Of a stretch of 64,000 nt of DNA, positions 18,420 to 26,577 are shown in pieces. Below the pieces are notes generated by a model that did no database searches, was not told where the DNA came from, and saw only the letters and a list, made by a program, of their open reading frames with translations. This DNA is from Sinorhizobium sp. BG8 (GTDB lineage Bacteria; Pseudomonadota; Alphaproteobacteria; Rhizobiales; Rhizobiaceae). The stretch covers positions 294,501 to 358,500 of the forward strand of contig NZ_CP044011.1 in assembly GCF_016864555.1 (NCBI RefSeq), given 5' to 3'. The translations under genes were made by a program, and so were the position numbers. Every line of letters starts with the position of its first letter. Position 1 is the first letter of the stretch.

Positions 18420-19427
18420 ATGGCATCGTCAAGCCACGCCGTTCAGCGAGGCAGCGCCCGTAAGATACGGGCCCTCGCGATTGGCGTGCTCCTCTTCGTT
18501 GTGCTCTATTGCGCGGCCTGGTTTTATGGCGCGAACCGGCTCTCGACCTTCCTCGGTGACCGCATGAGCGCACTGGACAACGGTCGTTTCTCGGTGTCCT
18601 GCCAGGATCTCGACGTCCGCGGCTTTCCCTTCCGCGTCGGCGTTTTCTGCAATTCGGTCGACATCGACGACAGGACGTCCGGTACTTCCGCGACCCTTGG
18701 CGCGCTGCGATCGGCGGCGCAGGTCTACAGGCCCGGGCATGCGGTCGTGGAGGTCGACGGGCCTGCGCAGATCCGCGTCTCGCCCGATCTTTCGCTCACG
18801 GCCGACTGGGCGCTCCTGCGCGCAAGCGGCGTCGCATGGCGGGATGGATTGCAGCGCGCATCGCTTGCCTATGACGAAATGAAGGGCAAGCTCAGCGCAC
18901 CTTCGGCAGGCGGATCGGCGCGCTTCGTCATTCGCCACGGCGAGATGCATATGCGCCAGAATGGCGAGGCGCTCGACGTGGCCCTGTCGGTCAACGGCCT
19001 GTCCCTCGAACTCGAGGGCAGCATGCTTCCCGTGGTCGACGTTGCGGCCGACGCGACGCTCGACGGGGCAAGCTCCTGGATTTCCAGCGAGGGGATGCCA
19101 CCGAACGCCCCCCGCGGCCTGAAGGGCGCTCTCCACGGCGTCTCGCTCGACTTCGGCGATGGGCACACCGCATCGCTCTCGGGACCGTTCTCGATCGACG
19201 ACGACGGCGAGCTTTCAGGAAATTTCGATCTCGTCATCCACGGCATCGACGTCTGGAGGGATTCAGTCTCGCGCTCCTTCCCCGAAATGGCGGGAACGAC
19301 ATCAGGCATAGCGGAAATGATCAAGGGACTCTCGGAGGACGGGCAGAATGCGACGGTGAAGCTCACCGTCAACAAGGGAACCGTCTATCTGGGCGTGATC
19401 CCGATCGCCTTCCTGGAGAGCTTCTGA
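18420..19427 (+). CDS. DUF2125 domain protein, membrane anchored
   Basis: A 335-residue protein of a family confined largely to alphaproteobacteria. One membrane helix lies near residues 20-40 (IGVLLFVVLYCAAWFYGAN) and the rest is predicted periplasmic and beta-rich, with the family features CQDLDVRGFPFRVGV and later GFDLVIHGI-like strands. The ATG at 18420 has GGAG at about 18410-18413; the TTG at 18408 is less likely. The beta-rich repetitive layout recalls AsmA-like lipid-transport proteins, but that is inference. It is convergent with prephenate dehydrogenase. Confidence 0.8.
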   Translation: MASSSHAVQRGSARKIRALAIGVLLFVVLYCAAWFYGANRLSTFLGDRMSALDNGRFSVSCQDLDVRGFPFRVGVFCNSVDIDDRTSGTSATLGALRSAAQVYRPGHAVVEVDGPAQIRVSPDLSLTADWALLRASGVAWRDGLQRASLAYDEMKGKLSAPSAGGSARFVIRHGEMHMRQNGEALDVALSVNGLSLELEGSMLPVVDVAADATLDGASSWISSEGMPPNAPRGLKGALHGVSLDFGDGHTASLSGPFSIDDDGELSGNFDLVIHGIDVWRDSVSRSFPEMAGTTSGIAEMIKGLSEDGQNATVKLTVNKGTVYLGVIPIAFLESF

Positions 19428-19478
19428 CGATCTGTTGCCGGAAATCGCTTCGGCAAGCGGCCGTGCAGAGGGACTGTA

Positions 19479-20408
19479 TCAGCCCTTGGACGGATCGGCG
19501 GGACGGCCGAAGTTCGGCGCCGCCGTATCCTGCCCCGCATCGATGATCGACCGGCGGATCGCGCGGGTGCGGGTGAAGAGGTCGAAGAGCTTCTCGCCAT
19601 CGCCCCAGCGGATCGCGCGCTGCAGATAGGCGAGATCCTCGGAGAAGCGGGCGAGCATCTCCAGAATTGCCTCCTTGTTGTGAAGGCAAACGTCCCGCCA
19701 CATGGTCGGGTCGGAGGCGGCGAGACGGGTGAAGTCGCGGAAGCCGGACGCCGAATACTTGATGACTTCCGACTCCGTCACCGTCTCCAGGTCGTCGGCG
19801 GTGCCGACGATGTTGTAGGCGATGATGTGGGGCAGGTGCGAGACGATGGCCAGCACCTTGTCGTGGTGGGCGGTATCCATCTCGTCCACTTTCGAGCCCA
19901 GCGTCTCCCAGAACGTGGTGAGCTTCTTCTTGGCCGCCTTGTCGGTGCCCGGTACAGGCGTGAGAATGCACCAGCGGCCGCGAAACAGCTCCGGAAAGCC
20001 CGCGTCCGGCCCCGAGTGCTCCGTGCCGGCCAGCGGATGGCCGGGAATGAAGTGCACGTTCTTCGGCATGTGCGGCAGCATCTGCGCCACGACCGACGCC
20101 TTGGTCGATCCGACGTCCGTGACGATGGCGCCCGGCTTCAGGTGGGGTGCGATCTCGCGAGCGACGTCGCCGGACGCACCGACGGGGACGGACACGATGA
20201 CCAGATCCGCGTCCTGCACGGCTTCTCCAGCGTCGAGCGTGTAATCCGTGCCGAGCTCGAGTTCCCTTGCGCGATCGAGCGTCTTCTGGCTGCGCGTGGA
20301 CACGGTCACGGAACCGGCGATCCCGAGGTTCTTGACGGCGCGGGCGATCGATGAGCCGATCAGGCCGATGCCGATCAGGGTGATTTTGTCGAATTGACGA
20401 TCTGACAT
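19479..20408 (-). CDS. Prephenate/arogenate dehydrogenase family protein
   Basis: A 309-residue NAD(P)-dependent enzyme of the TyrA type, converting prephenate to 4-hydroxyphenylpyruvate (or arogenate to tyrosine). The Rossmann motif GIGLIGSSIA is near residue 12, the family signature VGSTKASVV and GHPLAGTEHSGP lie near 105-130, and the helical dimer domain ends the protein. The ATG at 20408 gives the usual length; the open frame continues upstream without similarity. In many rhizobia this gene follows hisC; here an SAM methyltransferase lies upstream on the same strand 86 bp away. Confidence 0.92.
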   Translation of the reverse strand: MSDRQFDKITLIGIGLIGSSIARAVKNLGIAGSVTVSTRSQKTLDRARELELGTDYTLDAGEAVQDADLVIVSVPVGASGDVAREIAPHLKPGAIVTDVGSTKASVVAQMLPHMPKNVHFIPGHPLAGTEHSGPDAGFPELFRGRWCILTPVPGTDKAAKKKLTTFWETLGSKVDEMDTAHHDKVLAIVSHLPHIIAYNIVGTADDLETVTESEVIKYSASGFRDFTRLAASDPTMWRDVCLHNKEAILEMLARFSEDLAYLQRAIRWGDGEKLFDLFTRTRAIRRSIIDAGQDTAAPNFGRPADPSKG

Positions 20409-20494
20409 GCCGCGCGTTCCATGATGAATAGTCGCCGCCGGGTCCGCTTCAAACATGTACGGCACCCGGTCGTTCCCGGAGGTTTCAGCAGCAC

Positions 20495-21286
20495 TTACCG
20501 GTGAAGCTGTGGATTGTCGAGGCCCTGGGTCGGTGCCGCCGACTTGGCATGCTTGCGCGTGGTGGGGACGCCGTGACCTGCAAGGACCGGAACGAAGACG
20601 CGCCGAGATGCCCTGACCGCGACCGGCAGGCCCTGATAGAGGCGCTTCTGTGCCTCGACGACGATGACGCCCGCGAACATCGGCCAGAGCATCCGCCCGA
20701 GCCGCTCGAATATGCCGCGCAGCTTGAGCACGCTCCTGAGTTTCGAAGGCGGGAAGAACAGAGCGTCCGCATAGGCGCCGGGCGTGAAGTTTGTTTCCCG
20801 CAGGAGTGCGGTGAGCTGCCGCCTGGAATAGGGCCGTCCCGATCCGAACGGTGTGTGCTCCATTCGTGCCCACACGCCGCGACGGTTCGGGACCACGATG
20901 ACGAGGCGACCACCGGGCGCCAGCACCCGCCAGAGCTCCTTCATGGTTTCCCGCGGGTTTTCCGCATATTCCAGCGAATGTACCATGAGGATGCGGTCTA
21001 TCGATGCATCCGGCAGCGGCAGTTCCTCGTCGAAGACCAGCGCCGTGGACGACAGCTCGCCCGGCGGCCAGTTCACCGCGCCCTGGCCGGCCGGCATGAA
21101 GGCAAACGTCCGCTCTGTATCCTCGCGAAAGCGCTCGAGATAGGGGATCGCATAGCCGAGGCCGATCAGCCGCTCTTCCGGGAGACGGGCCCAGATCGAG
21201 GAGAGCGCCATCGTGATCGAATGGCTCGCAAGTCGCCCGAGCTGTGAATGATAGAATTCGCGGAGATCGACAATATCGGCGTGCAT
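20495..21286 (-). CDS. Class I SAM-dependent methyltransferase
   Basis: A 263-residue protein. The N-terminal half has a degenerate SAM-binding glycine loop (LIGLGYAIPYLERF) followed by the acidic-rich DASIDRILMVHSLEYAENP, and EELWRVLAPGGRLVIVVPNRRG-like post-motif III, which are characteristic of class I (UbiE/COQ5-like) enzymes. The C-terminal 60 residues are basic and poorly conserved. The substrate is unknown. It is divergent from gloB (89 bp), a pairing seen in rhizobia and suggestive of a shared promoter region. Confidence 0.82.
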   Translation of the reverse strand: MHADIVDLREFYHSQLGRLASHSITMALSSIWARLPEERLIGLGYAIPYLERFREDTERTFAFMPAGQGAVNWPPGELSSTALVFDEELPLPDASIDRILMVHSLEYAENPRETMKELWRVLAPGGRLVIVVPNRRGVWARMEHTPFGSGRPYSRRQLTALLRETNFTPGAYADALFFPPSKLRSVLKLRGIFERLGRMLWPMFAGVIVVEAQKRLYQGLPVAVRASRRVFVPVLAGHGVPTTRKHAKSAAPTQGLDNPQLHR

Positions 21287-21375
21287 GGGTGTGATGTTAG
21301 CGATGGGCGGATGGACTTCAAGGCCGGAACCCTTACATTCCCGCCGAACGAAAGAAACTGAAGGGAGATCCGACC

Positions 21376-22146
21376 ATGGCCGCGCTTGAGATCGAGCTGT
21401 TCAACTGCCGCAGTGACAATTTCGGCGTGCTGTTGCACGATCCGGTGACAGGCGCAACGGCGAGTATCGATGCGCCCGAGGAGAAGCCGATACTCGACGC
21501 GCTTGCCCAGCGCGGGTGGCACCTGAGCCACATCCTGACTACCCATCATCACGGCGATCACGTTGAGGCAAACCTCGCGCTGAAGGAGCGCTTCGGCGTC
21601 ACGATCATCGGCCCGGCCCGGGAATCGCCGCGCATTCCGGGCATCGACCGCGGCGTCGACGAAGGAGACAGCTTCGATTTCGCCGGCCATCCGGTGGAGG
21701 TGATCTCGACACCGGGCCATACGGCCGGTCACATCTGCTTTCATTTTCCCGAGGACAACCTGCTGTTTGCGGCCGATACGCTCTTTGCGCTCGGCTGCGG
21801 GCGTCTTTTCGAGGGAACGCCCGCCGAGATGTGGAACTCGCTCTCGAAGCTCGCACGCCTGCCCGAGGAAACCGAGGTCTACTTCGGCCATGAATATACC
21901 CTCTCCAACGCCCGCTTCGCGGTGACAGTCGATCCGGAAAACGCCGAACTCGCTCAGCGCGCCGCGGAGATCGAGAAGCTGCGTGCGGCGGGCAGGCCCA
22001 CGGCACCGACGACGATCGGGCTCGAGAAGAGAACCAATCCGTTCCTGCGCGCCGCCGATCCCGCGATCCGCAAGCACCTCGGGATAGAGACGGCAAGCGA
22101 CGCGGAAGTTTTCGGCGAGATCCGCGCCCGCAAGGATCGCTTCTGA
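21376..22146 (+). CDS. gloB: Hydroxyacylglutathione hydrolase (glyoxalase II)
   Basis: A 256-residue metallo-beta-lactamase-fold enzyme that hydrolyses S-lactoylglutathione to lactate and glutathione, the second step of methylglyoxal detoxification. The metal site THHHGDH is at 56-62, with further ligands in TPGHTAGH and the FGHEYT segment. The C-terminal HAGH domain, with KRTNPFLR that binds glutathione, is present. The GGGAGA-like site (aagggagatc) is 8 bp before the ATG. Its stop overlaps the next ATG by one base. Confidence 0.95.
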   Translation: MAALEIELFNCRSDNFGVLLHDPVTGATASIDAPEEKPILDALAQRGWHLSHILTTHHHGDHVEANLALKERFGVTIIGPARESPRIPGIDRGVDEGDSFDFAGHPVEVISTPGHTAGHICFHFPEDNLLFAADTLFALGCGRLFEGTPAEMWNSLSKLARLPEETEVYFGHEYTLSNARFAVTVDPENAELAQRAAEIEKLRAAGRPTAPTTIGLEKRTNPFLRAADPAIRKHLGIETASDAEVFGEIRARKDRF

Positions 22147-22574
22147 TGACTCCGGCCGAGATCATCGAGGCGCTGGGCATGCAGCGACATCCTGAAGGCG
22201 GCTCGTACGTTCAGACGTTCCGCGACGCAGCCGGAGGATCGCGCGGTCACTCCACCGCGATCTACTACCTTCTCGAGAAGGGCGAGCGCTCCCACTGGCA
22301 TCGGGTGCGGGATGCCGCCGAGGTCTGGCACTACTATGCCGGTGGGCCACTGGCGCTTTCGATTTCCGAGGACGGCATCACGGCGGAAACGAAGACGCTC
22401 GGCCCCGACCTTGCCGCGGGCGAGCGCCCCCAGATGCTGGTTCCCGCCAACTGGTGGCAGTCGGCCGAACCGCTCGGCGAATGGACCCTCGTCGGATGCA
22501 CGGTCGCGCCGGGGTTCGACTTCGCTTCATTCGAGATGGCGGAACCGGGCTGGGAGCCCGGCCCGACCTGCTGA
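22146..22574 (+). CDS. Cupin-fold DUF985 protein
   Basis: A 142-residue single-domain RmlC-like cupin of the DUF985 family. Features are HPEGGSYVQTFRD, STAIYYLLEKGERSHWHRV, EVWHYYAGGPL and WWQSAEPLGEWTLVGCTVAPGFDF. The His and Glu of SHWH and EVWH are in the usual metal positions of the cupin. It begins on the last base of the gloB stop, so it is surely translated with it. The ligand or reaction is not known; a link to carbohydrate or aldehyde metabolism is only suggested by the neighbour. Confidence 0.85.
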   Translation: MTPAEIIEALGMQRHPEGGSYVQTFRDAAGGSRGHSTAIYYLLEKGERSHWHRVRDAAEVWHYYAGGPLALSISEDGITAETKTLGPDLAAGERPQMLVPANWWQSAEPLGEWTLVGCTVAPGFDFASFEMAEPGWEPGPTC

Positions 22575-22607
22575 GGGCAGAGCGCGGCTTTTGCCCGGAT
22601 CGGTGCG

Positions 22608-23498
22608 TCAGGCGCCTTCTGCGGCCCGTTGCCGGCCCCGTCGGAAGATCATTTCGTTGGCGGCGAGCACGGCGCCTCCCGTCACGAGCAAGCACGCCGC
22701 CGCAATGCGCCACGAGGGTTCCGCGAAGCCCGCGAGAATGAGGATCAGGGTCGACAGAAGCGGTGCTGCATAGCTTGCAGCTCCGAGGATCTGGATGTCA
22801 CCATTCTTGACCCCGAAATCCCAGGCGTAGAAAGCGGCTCCGACAGGCAGCAGGCCGAGACCCAGTACGGCGAGCCACTCGAAAGCGGACCCGGGCCAGA
22901 CGGTCGTCTCGAGCCCAAGATGGCAGAAAAGCGACAGCACCGATGTGACAAGGCAAAAGCCGGTAACGACATCGGTGGATACCGCCTCGAATCGGCGCGT
23001 GAGCAGCGAATAGCCCGACCACGTGAAGGCACAGAGGAACGCTGCTCCATAACCGATCGCATACTCACCATCGAAGGCGACGCCGTTGCGCCCGACGATC
23101 AGCACCGTGCCCGCAAGGCCCGCAAGCGCTCCGGCGATGTGATACCAGCGCAACCGCTCTCCGGGCAGGAGCGCCGAGCCAACGACGATCAACAGCGGCC
23201 AGAGATAGGCGATCAGCCCCGCCTCAACCGCCGGAGCGTTCCGGAGCGCGGTGAAATAAAGGAAGTGATAGCCGAAAAGGCCGGCGATACCGACGATCCA
23301 GACCTTGGCCGGCTGCCGGAGCAAGGCCAGTCGTTGCGGTCTTGCTGCGAGCACCAGGATACCGGGGATGCTGCCGATGAAGAAGCAGATCGCCGAAAGC
23401 TGGAACGGCGGCATCTTGCCCGACGCGGCCGTGAAAAGGGCAAGCAGGGACCACATGAGAATTGCGGAAAAGCCGATCAGCGTCGCGCGAAATTTCAC
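22608..23498 (-). CDS. EamA/DMT family transporter (YddG-like exporter)
   Basis: A 296-residue inner-membrane protein with about ten hydrophobic helices arranged as two EamA repeats (1-140 and 150-290). The opening MKFRATLIGFSAILMWSLLAL and the second repeat starting near YAIGYGAAFLCAFTWSGYS resemble the YddG-type aromatic amino-acid exporters. Substrate specificity cannot be read from sequence. The ATG at 23498 is the natural start. It is convergent with the cupin gene, and 30 bp downstream of the DUF3108 stop on the same strand. Confidence 0.85.
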   Translation of the reverse strand: MKFRATLIGFSAILMWSLLALFTAASGKMPPFQLSAICFFIGSIPGILVLAARPQRLALLRQPAKVWIVGIAGLFGYHFLYFTALRNAPAVEAGLIAYLWPLLIVVGSALLPGERLRWYHIAGALAGLAGTVLIVGRNGVAFDGEYAIGYGAAFLCAFTWSGYSLLTRRFEAVSTDVVTGFCLVTSVLSLFCHLGLETTVWPGSAFEWLAVLGLGLLPVGAAFYAWDFGVKNGDIQILGAASYAAPLLSTLILILAGFAEPSWRIAAACLLVTGGAVLAANEMIFRRGRQRAAEGA

Positions 23499-23528
23499 GT
23501 TCGATCATCCTCGAAAGGGAAGGGAGAA

Positions 23529-24305
23529 CTAGCCGCCGAAGCGGGTGGCCGATACGGTCACCGGCCCGTATTTGGTAGGAATACGCACGAAGACGGGAGC
23601 GTAGACATTGGCGGTGTCCGCTTTGGCGAACCAGATTTCCATGGTCTTCAACTGACGCAGATACTCCACATCGAGGCGCCCCTTGCGGTAGCCGGACTTC
23701 GGCACGAAACGAATGCCGCAGACGATGACCTCGCCCTCGAAGCCCTTGGTCGAGAAGGATCGCGTGCCCTTCGCCACAAGCTTGATGTCCATCCGCGACT
23801 CGCCGTCGAAGATCGGCAGCGTCTTGGGGCAGACCCGCGTGCCCGCCGGAATGATCAGTCCCGAGATAGGATCAAGGACGGAGCGCATGTCACTCTTCGT
23901 CACCGGCACCCAGTTCTTCGTGCGCCTGCGTTGGGGCTGCATCTGGGCCGAAACGACATTGCCGTTGTCGAAGGTTACATCGATCTTGCGACCTCGCTTG
24001 CCGCTCTGGTAGACGACGGAATAGGTCTGCGCGCGCAGCTTGTCGCGGGCAATCGTGCCGGAAACGGAAGTTGTTCCGCGCGTGCTCGAAAGAATGTCTG
24101 CGAGGCCGGCCGAACTCATCCGGCCATGGATGGAATAGCGACTTCCGGAGAACTCGGATCGGAATGTTGCGACAGCGACCGGCAGGCCCGCGAGCCTTAT
24201 GCTGTAATCGGTAACGTGCTCGACTTCGGCAGCGAACGCCGGAACACTGCCGCCCGACAGCATGAGCGGCATTGCGACGGCTGCAATCCAACTCCGCCAG
24301 TTCAT
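23529..24305 (-). CDS. Secreted DUF3108 domain protein
   Basis: A 258-residue exported protein. The signal peptide covers residues 1-25 (AVAMPLMLSGGS, cleavage after AFA). The DUF3108 domain follows with YSIRLAGLPVAVATFR near the start and LDPISGLIIPAGTRVCPKTLPIFDG in the middle. This family is predicted to be a periplasmic beta-barrel of unknown function. The ATG at 24305 is chosen because it begins the signal peptide; the longer frame up to 24425 adds an unrelated leader. It is divergent from rpmB across 305 bases that contain the rpmB promoter at 24492. Confidence 0.82.
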   Translation of the reverse strand: MNWRSWIAAVAMPLMLSGGSVPAFAAEVEHVTDYSIRLAGLPVAVATFRSEFSGSRYSIHGRMSSAGLADILSSTRGTTSVSGTIARDKLRAQTYSVVYQSGKRGRKIDVTFDNGNVVSAQMQPQRRRTKNWVPVTKSDMRSVLDPISGLIIPAGTRVCPKTLPIFDGESRMDIKLVAKGTRSFSTKGFEGEVIVCGIRFVPKSGYRKGRLDVEYLRQLKTMEIWFAKADTANVYAPVFVRIPTKYGPVTVSATRFGG

Positions 24306-24491
24306 TCGCACCACGCTCCTCTGCACGCCTTGGCGTATAAATTCATTGAGGCGATTATACGCCGTTTGCGCGGGGCGACAGCAGGTAATCTCGAGCCGCC
24401 CGCACGCGTCGCGCGCTCCGCGCACGACTTGTCTTTTGGCCGCAAATCAGCGCATTTTGCAACAGAATTCCCGTCAGGCCCAAGGTTTGGC

Positions 24492-24520
24492 TTGACGTGC
24501 CTGCGCGGTATGACTATAGA
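24492..24520 (+). promoter_or_regulatory. Strong sigma-70 promoter for rpmB
   Basis: TTGACG at 24492-24497 and TATAGA at 24515-24520 lie 17 bases apart, a near-consensus alphaproteobacterial promoter (CTTGAC-N17-CTATAG). It is about 90 bp before the rpmB start, inside the 24306-24610 gap. I see no gene in that gap; the rest of it carries only shadow frames and a stretch upstream of the DUF3108 gene. Confidence 0.75.
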
Positions 24521-24610
24521 ACCGCAACTTTCCAATAAGGCCAGACGGACTGCGGCCGGGCACGGCACTGGAATCGTATTGTCCGAAACCGAAGAAGAAT
24601 AGGTGTATCC

Positions 24611-24901
24611 ATGTCCCGTAGTTGCGAATTGACCGGCAAGGGCGTCCAGTCGGGCAACAATGTGAGCCACGCAAACAACAAGACCAAGCGTAGGTTCCTG
24701 CCGAACCTCTGCAATGTCACGTTGATCTCCGACTCGCTCGGCCAGCGTTTCCGTCTTCGCGTTTCTGCGGCTGCACTGCGTTCCGTTGAACATCGCGGCG
24801 GTCTCGATGCCTTCCTGCTGAAGGCAAACGAGAACGAACTGTCGATGCGCGCACGTCTGCTGCGTCGCCAGATCGTCAAGAAGACGGCTGCTGCCGCCTG
24901 A
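24611..24901 (+). CDS. rpmB: 50S ribosomal protein L28
   Basis: A 96-residue ribosomal protein of full alphaproteobacterial length. It shows the L28 signatures [25 protein letters not shown]-type start (split here) and later [10 protein letters not shown], and ends basic ([12 protein letters not shown]). It binds 23S rRNA in the large subunit. The ATG lies 90 bp after a strong promoter and the gene is followed by a long terminator hairpin, so it is probably transcribed alone. Nothing odd in the reading frame. Confidence 0.97.
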   Translation: MSRSCELTGKGVQSGNNVSHANNKTKRRFLPNLCNVTLISDSLGQRFRLRVSAAALRSVEHRGGLDAFLLKANENELSMRARLLRRQIVKKTAAAA

Positions 24902-24931
24902 TTTCAGGCCGGTAACCACTATAACAGCTTG

Positions 24932-24967
24932 AAGGCTTGACCGGACCGCCGGTCAGGCCTTTTGGTT
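24932..24967 (+). terminator. Rho-independent terminator after rpmB
   Basis: A 13-pair stem (24932-24944 with 24949-24961, one G-U pair) closes over a four-base loop and runs into a T-rich stretch (TTTTGGTTTGTT). It ends 30 bp after the rpmB stop and separates rpmB from the riboswitch and transporter that follow. Confidence 0.85.
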
Positions 24968-24985
24968 TGTTCTATCGATTATCAC

Positions 24986-25020
24986 TCCAACTGGTGGCAT
25001 CACCCAGGATAAAAAAATGC
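24986..25020 (+). promoter_or_regulatory. Candidate preQ1 class I riboswitch (translational)
   Basis: A short hairpin pairs CTGG (24991-24994) with CCAG (25004-25007) around a nine-base loop TGGCATCAC, extended by TCC-GGA across an AA bulge. It is followed by an A-rich tail GATAAAAAA. This order (small stem, C-rich CACCC 3' side, A-rich tail) matches class I preQ1 aptamers. Loop bases GCAT (24997-25000) are complementary to ATGC (25017-25020), so a pseudoknot would cover the start codon, and the AGGA ribosome site (25006-25009) is partly in the stem. The downstream gene imports a queuosine precursor, the expected target. The loop is shorter than typical, hence moderate confidence. Confidence 0.5.
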
Positions 25021-25655
25021 AGGCGAACCGCATTACGTTTTTCTACGTCCTCCTGATGACGCTCGTCGTCGTCTCCTCCAATATCCTCGTCCAGTATCCG
25101 CTTTCCGGAACCCTTTTCGGCATAAGCCTGGGCGATCTGCTGACCTATGGCGCCTTCACCTATCCGGTCGCCTTCCTGGTCACCGACCTCACGAACCGTC
25201 AGTTCGGACCGAAGATCGCCCGTCGCGTCGTGGTGGCCGGCTTCGCCGTCGCTGTCCTCTTCTCCTTCGCGGTCGCGTCGCCGCGTATCGCGATTGCCTC
25301 GGGCTCGGCCTTCCTGGCGGGCCAGCTCCTCGACATCTCCGTGTTCAACAAGCTCCGCCGACAGACCTGGTGGCGGGCACCGCTGATCGCCTCGCTGATC
25401 GGCTCGGCGCTCGATACGCTGATGTTCTTCTCCTTTGCCTTCGCGCCCTTCTTCTCCTTCTTCGGTCCGAACGACGATTTCGCGATCGGATCGGCTCCGA
25501 TCTTCGGCGTCCTTGCCGCAGAAGCGCCGCGCTGGATCTCCTGGGCACTCGGGGACTTTACGGTGAAGGTGCTGGTGGGCATCGTCATGCTCCTGCCCTA
25601 CGGCGCTCTGATGAGCGTCCTGAAGCCGATGCCGGGCGTGGAAAAGACGGCCTGA
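25017..25655 (+). CDS. VUT family queuosine-precursor transporter (YhhQ-like)
   Basis: A 212-residue inner-membrane protein with about six hydrophobic helices, of the vitamin-uptake-like transporter (VUT/DUF165) family. Features are DLLTYGAFTYPVAFLVTDLTNRQFGP, then ISVFNKLRRQTWWRAPLIASL and SALDTLMFF, which match YhhQ. E. coli YhhQ takes up preQ0 and preQ1, so this gene probably does the same. The ATG at 25017 is seven bases after AGGA. It stands alone between two terminators, with the candidate preQ1 riboswitch as leader. Bacteria that import the precursor may lack or down-regulate synthesis. Confidence 0.9.
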   Translation: MQANRITFFYVLLMTLVVVSSNILVQYPLSGTLFGISLGDLLTYGAFTYPVAFLVTDLTNRQFGPKIARRVVVAGFAVAVLFSFAVASPRIAIASGSAFLAGQLLDISVFNKLRRQTWWRAPLIASLIGSALDTLMFFSFAFAPFFSFFGPNDDFAIGSAPIFGVLAAEAPRWISWALGDFTVKVLVGIVMLLPYGALMSVLKPMPGVEKTA

Positions 25656-25678
25656 CGGCAGCACAACGCCTCTCATGA

Positions 25679-25718
25679 AAACGGCCGCCGCGGAGAAATC
25701 CGCGGCGGCCGTTTCTGT
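25679..25718. terminator. Bidirectional terminator
   Basis: A perfect 16-pair stem (25679-25694 with 25699-25714) closes over GAAA. It lies between the convergent VUT gene and the acyltransferase. Short T runs follow on both strands, so it probably stops transcription from both sides. Confidence 0.85.
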
Positions 25719-25747
25719 TTGTCCTGCCGGTGGCTTGAGCCTCGGCG

Positions 25748-26551
25748 CTACTCGGCCCTGCCCTGCAGCTCGGCAATGCGCTCGGCCGCCATCGGCGGCA
25801 GCGGGAGCTTCGGATTGTCCTTCGCCGTTTCGACGAGCAGCTTGTCGCTCGCCGATTCCATGACCTCGACGAGATGCGCCAGGAAATCATCGGGATCCAT
25901 GCCCGGAGCGATGGGAGGCAGGACACGGACCTTGAAGTGCCCCGGATAGCGCAGGAACTTGCGGCGCGGCCAGAAGAGGCCCGGATGCATGACGACGGGG
26001 ACCACGGGAACGTCGAGATCGCGATAGAGGCGGGCGATACCGTATTTGTATTCCGGAGGGGCTCCGGGCGGGCGACGCGTGCCTTCAGGATAGATGATGA
26101 GCTGTCGGCCGCGCCTGAGCTCCGCCTTGGTTCGGTTCATCACCTCGGCCATGACCTTGCCCCGCGCACCGCGGTTGACGGGAACCATCCGCTGCTTGAG
26201 CAGGTACCAGCCGAACAGCGGTATCCACGTCAACTCGCGCTTCAGGATGTAGAAGGGATCGTCCAGCCACGGCAGCAGCGCATAGGCATCCCAGAAGGAC
26301 TGGTGCTTGGGTGCGAAGATGTAGCTGCCTTTCGGGATGTTTTCGAGACCTTCGATCTCGAACGTCGTCCCGACCACCTTTTCGAAAAGCCAGTGATTGG
26401 TGCGGACCCAGTTCTTTGGAACTGCATAGGCCTTCTTCCGCGGCAGCAGGAAGTAGACCGGGGTCAGCACGACCATTTGCATGATCAGGTTCAGGTAGAA
26501 AAGGAAATTGAACAGCAGAGAACGGAAGACGATCATCAAGCAGGCTTTCAT
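25748..26551 (-). CDS. 1-acyl-sn-glycerol-3-phosphate acyltransferase (PlsC family)
   Basis: A 267-residue membrane-bound acyltransferase making phosphatidate or acylating another lysophospholipid. An N-terminal hydrophobic segment (FRSLLFNFLFYLNLIMQMVVLTPVYFLL, split across about 7-35) anchors it. The catalytic HQSFWD (HX4D) motif is near residue 83 and the EGTR motif (YPEGTRR) near 156. The ATG at 26551 is used; an ATG 15 bases later and a TTG at 26563 are alternatives. It ends the minus-strand run downstream of the YdcF-like gene (26 bp away). Confidence 0.9.
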   Translation of the reverse strand: MKACLMIVFRSLLFNFLFYLNLIMQMVVLTPVYFLLPRKKAYAVPKNWVRTNHWLFEKVVGTTFEIEGLENIPKGSYIFAPKHQSFWDAYALLPWLDDPFYILKRELTWIPLFGWYLLKQRMVPVNRGARGKVMAEVMNRTKAELRRGRQLIIYPEGTRRPPGAPPEYKYGIARLYRDLDVPVVPVVMHPGLFWPRRKFLRYPGHFKVRVLPPIAPGMDPDDFLAHLVEVMESASDKLLVETAKDNPKLPLPPMAAERIAELQGRAE

Positions 26552-26577
26552 CGAGAGCGGCAACGCTGCCTACACGA

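Noticed and set aside
22629-24602. Long plus-strand frame (657 residues) opposite the EamA and DUF3108 genes
   Set aside because: It is charged low-complexity shadow sequence typical of high-GC antisense frames.
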